Both the position numbers and the translations under genes were made by a program. The notes beneath the pieces are model-generated. The model made no database searches, was not told where the DNA came from, and saw nothing but the letters and a program-made list of their open reading frames with translations. DNA of 64,000 nucleotides from Mycolicibacterium parafortuitum (lineage in GTDB: Bacteria > Actinomycetota > Actinomycetes > Mycobacteriales > Mycobacteriaceae). Shown here piece by piece: positions 18,435-27,428 of this stretch (its first letter is position 1; each line of letters starts with the position of its first letter). The stretch lies in the NCBI RefSeq assembly GCF_002086815.1, contig NZ_MVID01000002.1, positions 1 through 64,000 on the forward strand. Direction: 5' to 3'.

Positions 18435-19541
18435 CTACGCCGAGCGGGCCGTCACCAATTCGTCAAGCGTCGGGTAGTCGATATAGCCGACCGGCCCCGG
18501 CGCGTAGAACGTCGTCGGATCGGGTTCGTTGAGCGCGGCACCGGACTTCAGCCGCTCGATCAGATCCGGGTTGGCCAGAAACGCCCTGCCGACGGCCGCC
18601 GCACTGATCACGCCCCAGTCGGCGAGGCTTTCCAGCAGGGCGAAGTCGGCGCCCGACGGGCGGCGCGTGTTGAGCACCAGCGAGCCCTGCCACTGCGTGC
18701 GCAGCGGCGCGAACGCGGGATGCGACGGATCGAGCACCATGTGCAGGTAGGCGATGCCGAGGGAGTCGATGCGGCACAGCAGCGCCTCATAGGTGCTGAC
18801 CGGGTCGTCCTCGTGCATGTCGCCTGCCTGATTGGCCGGCGAGATGCGCAGGCCGACGCGGTCGGGGCCGATCTCGGCGGCGACCGCCTCGACGACCTCG
18901 GCAGTCAGCCGGGCCCGATTGCGCGGCGACCCGCCGTAGCCGTCGGTGCGCTGATTGACGACATCGGACAGGAACTCGTGCAATAGATAGCCGTTGGCCG
19001 AGTGGATCTCGACACCGTCCATCCCGGCGTCGACGGCGCGGCGCGCCGCGGTGCGGAACTGGCCGACGATCTCGGCGATCTCACCGGTCGTCAGCGCGCG
19101 CGGCACCGGCAGCGGCTTCTTGCCGGTGGGTGTGTGCGCCTGCACCTCCGCGGCGACCGGGGACGGGCCGACGTTCTCGAAGCCGCTGATCTCCGGGTGC
19201 GCCATCCGCCCGACATGCCAGAGCTGGACGAACATCTTGCCGCCGGCCCGGTGCACGGCCGACGCGATCTCGGACCACTTGTCCTGCTGGCGGTCGGTGT
19301 AGAGGCCGGGGGTGTTGAGATACGCGCCATTGGCCTGCTCGCACACCGCGGTGGCCTCGCTGATGATCAGACCCGCGCCGGCGCGCTGCGAGTAGTACTC
19401 GGCGGCCAGCGACGACGGCGTGCCGTCGGCATCGGCGCGCGACCGGGTCAACGGCGCCATGAAGATTCGGTTGTCGAGTTCGACGCCGCCGACGGTGACG
19501 GGCGTGAGCAGCGCGGACTGTTCGCCGAGGGAGAAGGTCAT
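18435..19541 (-). CDS. Old-yellow-enzyme family NADH:flavin oxidoreductase (alkene reductase)
   Basis: This 368-residue FMN protein of the OYE/NemA class reduces activated C=C bonds of enones, nitrate esters or N-ethylmaleimide-like electrophiles. Seen are LDNRIFMAPLTRSRA (about 23-37), VQLWHVGRMAHPE, and VEIHSANGYLLHEFLSDVVN followed by RTDGYGGS, which form the FMN and substrate pocket. I preferred the ATG at 19541 to one at 19559 because it leads directly into the conserved FSLGEQSALLTPV start. It lies downstream of RidA on the same strand; together they fit a response to reactive electrophiles, which is inference. Confidence 0.92.
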   Translation of the reverse strand: MTFSLGEQSALLTPVTVGGVELDNRIFMAPLTRSRADADGTPSSLAAEYYSQRAGAGLIISEATAVCEQANGAYLNTPGLYTDRQQDKWSEIASAVHRAGGKMFVQLWHVGRMAHPEISGFENVGPSPVAAEVQAHTPTGKKPLPVPRALTTGEIAEIVGQFRTAARRAVDAGMDGVEIHSANGYLLHEFLSDVVNQRTDGYGGSPRNRARLTAEVVEAVAAEIGPDRVGLRISPANQAGDMHEDDPVSTYEALLCRIDSLGIAYLHMVLDPSHPAFAPLRTQWQGSLVLNTRRPSGADFALLESLADWGVISAAAVGRAFLANPDLIERLKSGAALNEPDPTTFYAPGPVGYIDYPTLDELVTARSA

Positions 19542-19578
19542 GCTGTACTGAGCGCACACCGCGCCGCAATCATTCCCG

Positions 19579-20013
19579 TCACTCGCCGACGATCGCGGTC
19601 ACCCGGATCTCGACGCGCATTTTCGGGGCGCCGAGCGCGGCCACGCCGGTCTGCGTCCAGATCGGCGCGCGGTCGGGCATCCACTTGCGCAATTGCCGGG
19701 CCATCGCCTGGGTGGGCTCGTCGCCGATCCAGTCCGGCGCGCTCGGCACGTGGTAGGAGTTCACGTGGACCACGTCGGCCCAACTCGCGCCCGCGGTGGC
19801 CAACGTGCGCTGCACGTTCTCGAAGGTCCGCTCGATCTCGTCCTCGAGGGACTCCGGGAAGTTGATCTCGTCGTCCCAGCCGCCCTGGCCGGAGATTTCG
19901 ACGCGGTTCCCGATCCGCACGGCCTGGCTGTACGGCAGTGCGTCGCGCAGCGCCTCACCGAAGCCCGGGGTGACGAAGAACGAGACGCCGGACTCACTTT
20001 TTACTTCATGCAT
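19579..20013 (-). CDS. RidA/YjgF-family protein
   Basis: This 144-residue protein belongs to the RidA superfamily, whose archetype hydrolyses reactive enamine/imine intermediates. It contains GNRVEISGQGGWDDE (about 34-48), VQRTLATAGASWADVVHVN (about 68-86) and a C-terminal KMRVEIRVTAIV strand bearing the position of the conserved Arg. The start codon lies inside a MarR-type palindrome (20003-20018). The gene is divergent from a MarR regulator with two operators between them. The old-yellow-enzyme gene follows on the same strand. Confidence 0.88.
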   Translation of the reverse strand: MHEVKSESGVSFFVTPGFGEALRDALPYSQAVRIGNRVEISGQGGWDDEINFPESLEDEIERTFENVQRTLATAGASWADVVHVNSYHVPSAPDWIGDEPTQAMARQLRKWMPDRAPIWTQTGVAALGAPKMRVEIRVTAIVGE

Positions 20014-20050
20014 GAAGTGAACGTACCACCGCTGACTTCACATGTGAAGT
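20003..20050. promoter_or_regulatory. Paired 16-bp operators for the divergent MarR regulator
   Basis: Two perfect palindromes, ACTTCATGCATGAAGT (20003-20018) and ACTTCACATGTGAAGT (20035-20050), share the half-site ACTTCA. Their centres are 32 bp apart, about three helical turns. The first covers the ridA start codon; the second lies just upstream of the marR -10 box (TAAAGT, 20064-20069). This is the layout expected for autoregulation plus repression of ridA. Confidence 0.8.
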
Positions 20051-20075
20051 GATGCTGCTCCGATAAAGTGCAGAG

Positions 20076-20543
20076 ATGGCGCGTTCGCAGGAGACCCGAT
20101 GGCTGACGCCGGAAGAGAAAGAAGCGTGGACGGGGCTGGTCTCGCTGATGATGCTGCTACCGGGCAAGCTGGAATCGCCGTTGCGCCAGGTTGATCTGAC
20201 GCTGTTCGAGTACCTGGTGCTGAGTCACATCTCCGAGGCGCCGGAGCGCCGTATCCGGATGAGCGAGTTGGCCTTTCTGGCCAACGGCTCACTGTCGCGG
20301 CTCTCCAATGTCGTCAAGCGGTTCGAGCAGAGGGGCTGGGTCGTCCGCTCCCCCGATGCGACCGACGGCCGCTACACCCTGGCCATGCTCACCGACCGCG
20401 GTTACGCGCTGGTCGTCGAGGCCGCACCCATCCACATGCGCTCTGTGCGCGAGTTCGTCCTCGACCCGCTCACCACCACCGACAAGCAGGCCCTGGCCCG
20501 CATCGCGGCCAAACTGCGGGTACGCCCGCAGGACGTCACCTGA
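20076..20543 (+). CDS. MarR-family transcriptional regulator
   Basis: This 155-residue winged-helix regulator shows the family pattern TLFEYLVLSHISEAPERRIR (about 46-65), recognition-helix region LANGSLSRLSNVVKRFEQRG and the wing VRSPDATDGRYTLAMLTDRG. MarR proteins are typically dimeric repressors released by phenolic or oxidant ligands. The -10 box TAAAGT 6 nt before the ATG suggests a leaderless mRNA. Two matching palindromes lie between it and ridA, so it most likely controls the ridA-OYE genes and itself. Confidence 0.92.
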   Translation: MARSQETRWLTPEEKEAWTGLVSLMMLLPGKLESPLRQVDLTLFEYLVLSHISEAPERRIRMSELAFLANGSLSRLSNVVKRFEQRGWVVRSPDATDGRYTLAMLTDRGYALVVEAAPIHMRSVREFVLDPLTTTDKQALARIAAKLRVRPQDVT

Positions 20544-20564
20544 GCCGGCGATCCCGGCCGCACC

Positions 20565-21578
20565 TCAGACGGCCACCGGCTCCCGGCCGCCCAGCGTCGA
20601 CAGCACATCCGCCGACAGCAGCCCGAGCGCGACCGCCTGCGACGCGCACGCGGCACGGTTGGGTGCACCGAGTTTCGCCGACGCACTCTCCAGGTGGTGC
20701 CCGGCGGTACGCACGCTGATGAACAACTGCGCCGCGATCTGCGCGTTGGTCAGACCGCACACCGCAAGCGTCAGCGCGTCGAGTTCGCGCGGGGTGATCC
20801 CCATCGGCAGCGGCGTCCGGCTCGCCAGCAGCACGGCCCGCAGGCTGTCGCCGCGGTACCGCGACGAGGTCGCGATCCGCCGCACGTACAGCCAGGACAC
20901 ACCGTCGTGGTAGCGCAGCACCTCCGGTCGCACGACAGGGCCGGCCGCGCGGAACGCGGCCGCTATCTCGTTGACCGCCAACGGATCCAGCGGTTCGCAG
21001 AACGTGTCGCCGAGGCGTAGCAGGTGGGCGCGACCGAAGTCGTCGACCGCCCATGACTGCGCATCCGGGGCCACCAACTCGGAGACCATCCGAGGCCGTA
21101 CCGAGAAGTCCAGGTGCTCGGCCATCTGGACGCGCAGCGCGTTGATCTCGGCGACGTCGTCGTCACGGGGATAGCGCGGGTCGTCGCAGTTGACGTGGAT
21201 CGTGCCGACATAGGTGCCGTCCGTGGTGACCAGGCGCGCCGACAGGCCTTCGTCGAACCCGGCGGGCCGGAACACGTTGTTGACCGAGTAACCGTTGCGG
21301 TAGTCGGGGAAATCGCGCCACCGCAGTGGGCCGAGACCGTGCACCCTCATCGCGTCGAACAGCGGGTCGTTGTCGACGAACCACGAGTTGAAGTGTTCCA
21401 TCACCTGGTCGGGATACGCACGGTTGGCGACGCCGACGTGGCAGCGCTGGATCGGGTCCCACAGGCAGATCGCCGAGGCCGACGAATCGGCCCGCGCCGC
21501 CAGCATGTCCAGCAGATCGTGGGCGCGGGTCTCGATGCTGGCCGTACTGCCCAGCACATCACCATAGTTCCCGGCCAT
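20565..21578 (-). CDS. LuxR-type HTH regulator divergent from the urea/urease operon
   Basis: This 337-residue protein has an unrecognised N-terminal sensing region (about 1-270, GAF-like in overall pattern) and a C-terminal LuxR/FixJ HTH: GITPRELDALTLAVCGLTN then AQIAAQLFISVRTAGHHLES. No receiver-domain aspartate pocket or ATPase motif is seen, so it is a single-component regulator. The ATG at 21578 gives MAGNYGDVLGSTAS; a longer form begins at 21626. It is divergent from urtA and shares a 230-bp intergenic region with a GlnR-like box and dyads, so control of the urease cluster is likely but unproven. Confidence 0.85.
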   Translation of the reverse strand: MAGNYGDVLGSTASIETRAHDLLDMLAARADSSASAICLWDPIQRCHVGVANRAYPDQVMEHFNSWFVDNDPLFDAMRVHGLGPLRWRDFPDYRNGYSVNNVFRPAGFDEGLSARLVTTDGTYVGTIHVNCDDPRYPRDDDVAEINALRVQMAEHLDFSVRPRMVSELVAPDAQSWAVDDFGRAHLLRLGDTFCEPLDPLAVNEIAAAFRAAGPVVRPEVLRYHDGVSWLYVRRIATSSRYRGDSLRAVLLASRTPLPMGITPRELDALTLAVCGLTNAQIAAQLFISVRTAGHHLESASAKLGAPNRAACASQAVALGLLSADVLSTLGGREPVAV

Positions 21579-21631
21579 CGCCCGTCCTCCGCCATCACCC
21601 CTCGTTCGTGGGGTCATCATCGGCACAACAT

Positions 21632-21647
21632 GTTTCGAGGATGTTTC
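21632..21647 (-). promoter_or_regulatory. Candidate GlnR box before urtA-urease
   Basis: On the minus strand this reads GAAAC-ATCCTC-GAAAC. It fits the actinobacterial GlnR pattern of two AC half-sites nine bases apart (gTnAC-n6-GaAAC). It lies 54 bp upstream of the LuxR-type gene and 161 bp upstream of urtA. glnR itself is encoded at 57883-58668. The motif is short, so chance occurrence cannot be excluded. Confidence 0.5.
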
Positions 21648-21651
21648 TTCA

Positions 21652-21699
21652 GTGAGGCCTCACGGAAAACGGTCCGGCGAAATGGGAGATTCCTCCCAT
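21652..21699. promoter_or_regulatory. Two dyads between LuxR-type regulator and urtA
   Basis: A perfect 12-bp palindrome GTGAGGCCTCAC occupies 21652-21663. An inverted repeat ATGGGAG-ATTC-CTCCCAT occupies 21682-21699. The 18-bp dyad has the size usual for LuxR-type regulators and is a good candidate operator for the divergent regulator at 20565-21578. Confidence 0.5.
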
Positions 21700-21808
21700 A
21701 GCCGTCGCGGCGGCCGGTTCATACGCTGAGCGCCACCACGGATACGTCGCACGATGCGGTGCGGCCCTCACGCGACATCTCACCCGATATCTCCCTAAGG
21801 CGGCTGAC

Positions 21809-23050
21809 ATGAAACGATTGCGTCCCACCCTTGCGTTGCTGGCGGCGACGGCGGTACTCGCCTCGGCATGCGGCAGCCGCGCCGGCGACGAGGGTGCTGC
21901 CGCGGCCCAGGAAAGCTGCGTCGACACCTCGGGCGACACCATCAAGGTCGGCGCCATCAACTCGCTCTCCGGCGGGCTGGCGGTCAGCGAATCGGTGATC
22001 CGCGATGCGATCACGCTGGCCGTGGAGCAGGTCAACGCGTCTGGCGGAGTCCTCGGCAAGCAGTTGCGGCTGATCGGCGAGGACGGCGCCTCGGAACCGA
22101 CGATCTTCGCCGAGAAGGCACAGAAGCTGGTCCATTCCGACTGTGTCGCCGCGGTTTTCGGCGGTTACACCTCGGCCAGCCGCAAGGCCATGCTGCCGGT
22201 GTTCGAGGATGCCAACGCGCTGCTGTACTACGGCCAGCAGTACGAAGGCCTGGAGAGCTCGCCGAACATCTTCTACACCGGCGCCACCACCAACCAGCAG
22301 ATCATCCCGGCGCTCGACTACCTCAAGGAGCAGGGGGTGAAGTCGCTGTATCTGGTCGGCAGCGATTACGTCTTCCCGCGCACCTCGAACGCGATCGTGA
22401 AGGCCTACGCTCAGGCCAACGGCATCGAGATCCGGGGTGAGGACTACACCCCGCTGGGGAGCACCGACTTCTCCACGATCGTCAACAAGATCCGCACCGC
22501 CGACGCCGATGCGGTGTTCAACGTCGTGGTCGGTGATTCGCTCAACGCGTTCTTCCGGGAGTACCGCAGTGCCGGCCTGACCGCGGAGAAGATGCCGGTG
22601 ATGTCGATGTGCGTCGGCGAGGAAGAGGTGCGCAGCATCGGTGCGCCGACACTGATCGACCAGCTGTCGTCGTGGAACTACTACCAGACGCTCGACACGC
22701 CGGCGAACAACACCTTCGTCGCGGACTTCAAGGCCCGCTTCGGCGCCGACCGGGTGACCTCGGATCCGATGGAATCGGCCTACGCCGCGGTGATGTTGTG
22801 GAAAGCCATGGTGGAGAAGGCCAATTCGTTCGCGGTGCCCGACATCCAGGCCGCGGCCGACGGGGTCACCGTCGACGTTCCGGAAGGCACCATCACCGTC
22901 GACGGCGAGAACCACCACGTCACCAAGACCGCACGGATCGGCCGCGTCGCCGAGGACGGCCTGATCTACCAGGTATGGGCCTCCCCGGCACCGATCGAGC
23001 CAGACCCGTACCTGAAGGGCTACCCCTGGGCCGCCGGGATCACGGGCTGA
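21809..23050 (+). CDS. urtA: Urea-binding ABC transporter lipoprotein (UrtA-like)
   Basis: This 413-residue periplasmic-binding protein type 1 has a lipoprotein signal (Cys21 after LASA). It continues into [18 protein letters not shown], the usual start of UrtA/AmiC-like substrate binders. Conserved family segments include [39 protein letters not shown] and [14 protein letters not shown]. UrtA delivers urea to the UrtBCDE permease. No urtB-E genes follow; ureAB starts 4 bp after its stop. It could therefore work with a permease encoded elsewhere, or act as a sensor. Being the first gene of the urease operon strongly supports a urea ligand. Confidence 0.85.
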   Translation: MKRLRPTLALLAATAVLASACGSRAGDEGAAAAQESCVDTSGDTIKVGAINSLSGGLAVSESVIRDAITLAVEQVNASGGVLGKQLRLIGEDGASEPTIFAEKAQKLVHSDCVAAVFGGYTSASRKAMLPVFEDANALLYYGQQYEGLESSPNIFYTGATTNQQIIPALDYLKEQGVKSLYLVGSDYVFPRTSNAIVKAYAQANGIEIRGEDYTPLGSTDFSTIVNKIRTADADAVFNVVVGDSLNAFFREYRSAGLTAEKMPVMSMCVGEEEVRSIGAPTLIDQLSSWNYYQTLDTPANNTFVADFKARFGADRVTSDPMESAYAAVMLWKAMVEKANSFAVPDIQAAADGVTVDVPEGTITVDGENHHVTKTARIGRVAEDGLIYQVWASPAPIEPDPYLKGYPWAAGITG

Positions 23051-23054
23051 CGCA

Positions 23055-23774
23055 ATGCATCTGACACCCAAGGACGAGGACCGGCTGCTGCTCTTCCTGG
23101 CCGCCGAGCTGGCCCGCAAGCACCGCGCCGCCGGGCTGCGACTCAGCTACGCCGAGGCCAGGGCCCTGATCGCCGACGAGGTCGTCGAAGCGGCCAGGGC
23201 GGGTGCCACCGTCGCCGAGGCCGCCGCGCACGGCGCCACGGTACTGACCGACGACGACGTGATGGCCGGGGTGCCGACACTGTTGGGGTCGGTGCAGGTG
23301 GAGGCGTTCTTCGCCGACGGGCAGAAGCTGGTCACGGTGCACGACGCGATCGGGCCCGGCACGAATCCGGCCGCGGAACCACCCACCGAACCCGCCGTCG
23401 TGCCCGGCGAGATCCTGCCCGCCGACGGCGAGCTGGAGCTCAACGCGGGCCGGGCCACGACGACGGTCACCGTCGACAACACCGGGGACCGGCCCATCCA
23501 GGTCGGCTCCCACTTCCACTTCTTCGAGGTGAACCGCGCGCTGCGGTTCGACCGGGCCGCGGCCTTCGGCATGCGTCTGGACATCCCGTCCGGCACCGCC
23601 GTGCGTTTCGAACCCGGTGAACAACAGGAGGTTTCGTTGACCAGCTACGGTGGTGAGCGCACCGTCGTCGGGCAGAACGACCTGACGAATGCGGCGGCGT
23701 CCTCGGCGCCGGGCGACGAGCTGATGGCGCGCATGCGTGGCCTCGGTTTCCTCGATGCGCCCGGGCGGTCCTGA
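23055..23774 (+). CDS. ureAB: Fused urease gamma/beta subunit UreAB
   Basis: This 239-residue protein fuses two urease subunits. Residues about 1-100 are UreA-like ([35 protein letters not shown]). Residues about 122-239 are UreB-like ([54 protein letters not shown]). A Pro/Ala-rich linker joins them. The fusion is intact, with no frameshift. M. tuberculosis has separate ureA and ureB, so this belongs to a different urease lineage. It is separated from ureC by one base. Confidence 0.95.
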   Translation: MHLTPKDEDRLLLFLAAELARKHRAAGLRLSYAEARALIADEVVEAARAGATVAEAAAHGATVLTDDDVMAGVPTLLGSVQVEAFFADGQKLVTVHDAIGPGTNPAAEPPTEPAVVPGEILPADGELELNAGRATTTVTVDNTGDRPIQVGSHFHFFEVNRALRFDRAAAFGMRLDIPSGTAVRFEPGEQQEVSLTSYGGERTVVGQNDLTNAAASSAPGDELMARMRGLGFLDAPGRS

Positions 23775-23775
23775 G

Positions 23776-25491
23776 ATGGCGCACCGGATCTCGCGGCGGC
23801 ACTACGCCGAGTTGTACGGACCCACCACCGGCGACCGGGTCCGGCTCGCCGACACCGAACTACTGGCCAAGGTCGAGCACGACGCCACGGTCTACGGTGA
23901 CGAGTCGGTGTTCGGCGGAGGCAAGACCATGCGCGAAGGCATGGGTGTGCACGGCGACATCACCAACGGCGCGGGCGCACTGGACTTCGTGATCACCAAT
24001 GTGCTGATCATCGACGCGGTGCTGGGAATCCGCAAGGCCGACATCGGGATCCGCAACGGACGCATCGCCGGCATCGGCAAGTCGGGCAACCCGCGCACCA
24101 TGGACGGCGTCGATCCGGAGCTGGTGATCGGCGCCGGCACCGACATCCGCTCCGGCGAGGGCATGATCGCGACCGCGGGGGCGATCGACGTGCACGTGCA
24201 CTTCGACAGCGCCGGGCTGGTCGAGGAGGCCATCTCCAGCGGGATCACCACGATGATCGGCGGCGGACTCGGACCCGTCACGGTCGGCATCACCTCGTCC
24301 GGCCCCACCAATCTGGCCCGGATGCTGCGCGCCGCCGAGGGTTTCCCGATGAACTTCGGGTTCATCGCCAACGGCAGCGCGTCGAGCACCGCACCGCTGA
24401 TCGAACAGGGACTGGCCGGGGCCATCGGGTACAAGATCCACGAGGACTGGGGCGCCACCCCGGCGGCGATCCGGGCGTCGCTCGACGCCGGCGACGAACT
24501 CGGCCTGCAGGTGCAGATCCATACCGACACCCTCAACGAGTCCGGCTTCTTCGAGGACACGATGGCCGCGATCGGCGGGCGGCCCATCCACACCTATCAC
24601 GCGGAGGGCGCTGGCGGCGGGCACGCCCCCGACATCATGCGCGTCGTCGGCGAACCGTATTGCCTTCCGTCGTCGACCAATCCGACCAACCCGTACACGC
24701 TGAACACCTTCGACGAGCATCTCGACATGGTGATGGTGTGCCATCACCTCAACCCGCGGATCCCCGAGGACGTCGCGTTCGCCGAGTCGAGGATCCGGCG
24801 CGAGACGATCGCGGCCGAGGATGTGCTGCACGACCTCGGCGCGATCTCGGCGATGGGCTCGGACTCTCAGGGCATGGGCCGTATCGGCGAGACCATCGCG
24901 CGGACATGGCAACTCGCCTCCCACATGCGCGCCACCCGGGGCGCGCTGCCCGGCGACGAGGGTACCGGCGCCGACAACGCCCGCATCCTGCGCTACGTCG
25001 CGAAGCTGACCATCAACCCCGCGCGGCTGTTCGGCATCGACCACGAGGTCGGGTCGCTGGAACCGGGCAAGCTCGCCGACATCGTGCTGTGGGAACCGAA
25101 GTTCTTCGGTATCCGGCCCGAGGTCGTGTTCAAGGGCGGCTTTCCGGCCTGGTCGGTGATGGGTGAGGCGAACGCATCGCTGATGACGTGCGAGCCGCTG
25201 CGGTACCGGCCGCAGTGGGCGGCGTTCGGCCGCACCCCGGCCGACGTGTCGGTCAACTTCGTCGCCGGCGCCGCGATCGACGCCGGCCTGGGTCAGACGC
25301 TGGGTCTGGACACCCGCCTGGTGGCCTGCCGTGGCGCCAGGACGCTGACGAAAGCCGATCTGCTGCACAACGACTACCTGCCCGAGATCACCATCGAACC
25401 GGACACCTACCGGGTCACCGTCGACGGTCAGCCGTGCGTGAGCACCCCGATGCCCCAGGTCCCGCTCGGCCGCCGGTACACGCTCAAATAG
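23776..25491 (+). CDS. ureC: Urease alpha (catalytic) subunit UreC
   Basis: This 571-residue nickel amidohydrolase converts urea to ammonia and carbamate. All key positions are present: HVH nickel ligands, carbamylated Lys in [10 protein letters not shown], nickel-binding His in [13 protein letters not shown] and [15 protein letters not shown], flap Cys in MVCHHL, and catalytic Asp in GSDSQGMGR. The segment after the first His pair is [10 protein letters not shown] instead of the canonical HFICPQQ, marking a divergent branch. I chose the ATG at 23776 because it gives [20 protein letters not shown] and a normal length. The stop is 13 bp before ureG. Confidence 0.95.
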   Translation: MAHRISRRHYAELYGPTTGDRVRLADTELLAKVEHDATVYGDESVFGGGKTMREGMGVHGDITNGAGALDFVITNVLIIDAVLGIRKADIGIRNGRIAGIGKSGNPRTMDGVDPELVIGAGTDIRSGEGMIATAGAIDVHVHFDSAGLVEEAISSGITTMIGGGLGPVTVGITSSGPTNLARMLRAAEGFPMNFGFIANGSASSTAPLIEQGLAGAIGYKIHEDWGATPAAIRASLDAGDELGLQVQIHTDTLNESGFFEDTMAAIGGRPIHTYHAEGAGGGHAPDIMRVVGEPYCLPSSTNPTNPYTLNTFDEHLDMVMVCHHLNPRIPEDVAFAESRIRRETIAAEDVLHDLGAISAMGSDSQGMGRIGETIARTWQLASHMRATRGALPGDEGTGADNARILRYVAKLTINPARLFGIDHEVGSLEPGKLADIVLWEPKFFGIRPEVVFKGGFPAWSVMGEANASLMTCEPLRYRPQWAAFGRTPADVSVNFVAGAAIDAGLGQTLGLDTRLVACRGARTLTKADLLHNDYLPEITIEPDTYRVTVDGQPCVSTPMPQVPLGRRYTLK

Positions 25492-25504
25492 CGAGGAGGA
25501 CACC

Positions 25505-26125
25505 ATGGCAGACCCCGTGCGCATCGGCATCGGTGGGCCGGTCGGTTCCGGTAAGACGCGACTGGTCGAGACGCTGGTGCCGCGACTGTCCGCCGCCGGG
25601 TTCAGCGTCGGCGTCATCACCAACGATCTGGTGACCGACGAGGACGCCCAGCGGGTCCGGCGCAGCGGGGTCATCGACCCCGCGCGGGTGCTCGCGGTGG
25701 AGACCGGCGCGTGCCCGCACACCGCGATCCGGGAGGACCCGTCGGCCAACCTGGCCGCCGCCGACCGGCTGAGCCGTCAGTTCCCCGATCTCGACGTCAT
25801 TCTCATCGAGTCCGGCGGGGACAACCTGGCCGCGACGTTCACCTCGGATCTGGTGGACTTCTGGGTCTTCGTGATCGACACCGCCGCGGGCGATGACATC
25901 CCACGCAAGAAGGGCATCGGCCTGTTGCAGGCAGACCTGTTGGTGGTCAACAAGATCGACCTGGCCCCGCTGGTCGGTGCCGACCTCGACGGGATGCGTC
26001 GCGACTGCGCGGTCGCGCGGCCGGCGAAGCCGACGGTGTTCACCGACCTGCGGTCCGGGCACGGCCTCGACGAGTTGACCGAGCGTGTTGTCGACGGCGC
26101 GATGCTCGGTGCGGGCGTGCCGTGA
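25505..26125 (+). CDS. ureG: Urease accessory GTPase UreG
   Basis: This 206-residue SIMIBI GTPase couples GTP hydrolysis to nickel delivery into the apo-urease complex. It has the P-loop GGPVGSGKT (10-18), the metal-binding Cys-Pro-His motif in ETGACPHTAIRED, LIESGGDNLAATF and the guanine-specificity motif VVNKIDLA. The AGGAGG-like sequence at 25494-25499 precedes the ATG. The stop overlaps ureD by 4 nt (GTGA). Confidence 0.95.
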   Translation: MADPVRIGIGGPVGSGKTRLVETLVPRLSAAGFSVGVITNDLVTDEDAQRVRRSGVIDPARVLAVETGACPHTAIREDPSANLAAADRLSRQFPDLDVILIESGGDNLAATFTSDLVDFWVFVIDTAAGDDIPRKKGIGLLQADLLVVNKIDLAPLVGADLDGMRRDCAVARPAKPTVFTDLRSGHGLDELTERVVDGAMLGAGVP

Positions 26126-26940
26126 CAGCACCGGCGATCGCCCCCGGTGAGCTCGGCGTCGAGGTGGTCGCCGACGCGACCGGGCGCACCAGGACCACGT
26201 CGCTGCGTCAGCGCTATCCGCAGCGCGTCACGATGCCGTTGCACTGCGACCCGCTTTACCCCGGCGCCGCGACGCTGTGCGTGCAGAGCCCCAGCGGCGG
26301 CGCGTTCTCCGACGACGCGCTGCACACCGTCGTGCGCTGCCACCCGGGCAGCCACCTGTGCCTGACCACGCAGGCCGCGACGCAGGTGTTCGCCGGTGAC
26401 GGTGCGGGTGCCCGGCACCGGGCCGATTTCACCGTGCATGCGGGCGCGGTGCTGGAGTACTTCCCGGGAACCGTGATCCCGCACGCGGATTCGACGTACA
26501 CCCAGACGATCGGCATCGACGTCGAGCCCGGCGGGGTCTACCTCGGCTGGGAGGCCGTCGCGGCGGGGCGCGTCGCGCACGGCGAACGGTTCGGGTACCG
26601 CAGCTACGACAGCGCGTTCGTGGCCCGGGTGGGCGGCTGTGCCGTCGCACGGGACCGCCAGGTGATCCGGCCCGGCTCCGACGATCTGTGCCTGGTCGAC
26701 GGCGACTATCTGGCCACGTTCTTGGCGGTGGCGCCGGGCCGCGACGCCGAGGCGGTGCTGGCGCGGGTGCGACACGTACTCGACACCGCCGACGGATGCG
26801 ACGGCGGCGCAGGCGAACTGCCCGCCGCAGCAGGGGTGTTCGCGCGACTTATTGCCGGGCGCGCCCCGGATCTACACCGTGCCCGGCAACGGCTATTCGA
26901 CGCGGCCCGGGCCGAACTGCTGAAGGTGGGTGAACAGTGA
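26122..26940 (+). CDS. ureD: Urease accessory protein UreD
   Basis: This 272-residue protein matches the UreD/UreH scaffold that binds apo-urease and recruits UreF-UreG for nickel insertion. Family features are LTTQAATQVFAG (about 76-87) and AVLEYFPGTVIPHADSTYTQ (about 110-129). The start is a GTG in a GTGA overlap with ureG, and the end overlaps ureE the same way. Its place in the middle of the accessory genes differs from the usual ureABCEFGD order. Confidence 0.9.
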   Translation: MTAPAIAPGELGVEVVADATGRTRTTSLRQRYPQRVTMPLHCDPLYPGAATLCVQSPSGGAFSDDALHTVVRCHPGSHLCLTTQAATQVFAGDGAGARHRADFTVHAGAVLEYFPGTVIPHADSTYTQTIGIDVEPGGVYLGWEAVAAGRVAHGERFGYRSYDSAFVARVGGCAVARDRQVIRPGSDDLCLVDGDYLATFLAVAPGRDAEAVLARVRHVLDTADGCDGGAGELPAAAGVFARLIAGRAPDLHRARQRLFDAARAELLKVGEQ

Positions 26941-27428
26941 ACGCGCACAGCGTACTCGGCGAGATCTCCGAGCCCAGATTCACCGGGCATACCCGACACC
27001 ATGTCGACATCGGCTGGGGTGACGCCACCAAGCACCGGCAGGTCGTGACCGCCGACACCGGTCTGGTCGTTCACATCACCCTGCCGCGCGGCACGTTTCT
27101 GCGCGACGGCGCGGTGATCGCCGCCGACGACACCGCGGTGGTGGTCGTCCGCCGCCCCGCCGAGGATGCGATCACGGTCCGCTTCGCCGACAACGACGGG
27201 GCCGCGGGGGCGCGCAGGATGCTGCTGCTCGGCTATCTGCTCGGCAACCAGCACGCCCCGATCGACGTCGAATCCGGTTCCGTGGCGGCGCCGCTGTTCA
27301 CCAGCGCCCACGCGGCGAAGGAACTCCTCGACGAACTCGGCGTCCTCGGTGACGTCACACAGCAGCCGCTGGCGCGCAACGGCTGGTCGCGGACCTCCTC
27401 GGACAGCCATGCCGGCCACCATCACTGA
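26937..27428 (+). CDS. ureE: Urease nickel metallochaperone UreE
   Basis: This 163-residue protein has the UreE pattern of an N-terminal peptide-binding beta domain (HVDIGWGDATKHRQVV) and a metal-binding domain (LLLGYLLGNQHAPIDVE with the conserved dimer-interface His). It ends in a short His tail (SHAGHHH), usually nickel-storing in this family. The GTG start overlaps the ureD stop, and the last 20 bp overlap ureF. Confidence 0.9.
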   Translation: MNAHSVLGEISEPRFTGHTRHHVDIGWGDATKHRQVVTADTGLVVHITLPRGTFLRDGAVIAADDTAVVVVRRPAEDAITVRFADNDGAAGARRMLLLGYLLGNQHAPIDVESGSVAAPLFTSAHAAKELLDELGVLGDVTQQPLARNGWSRTSSDSHAGHHH

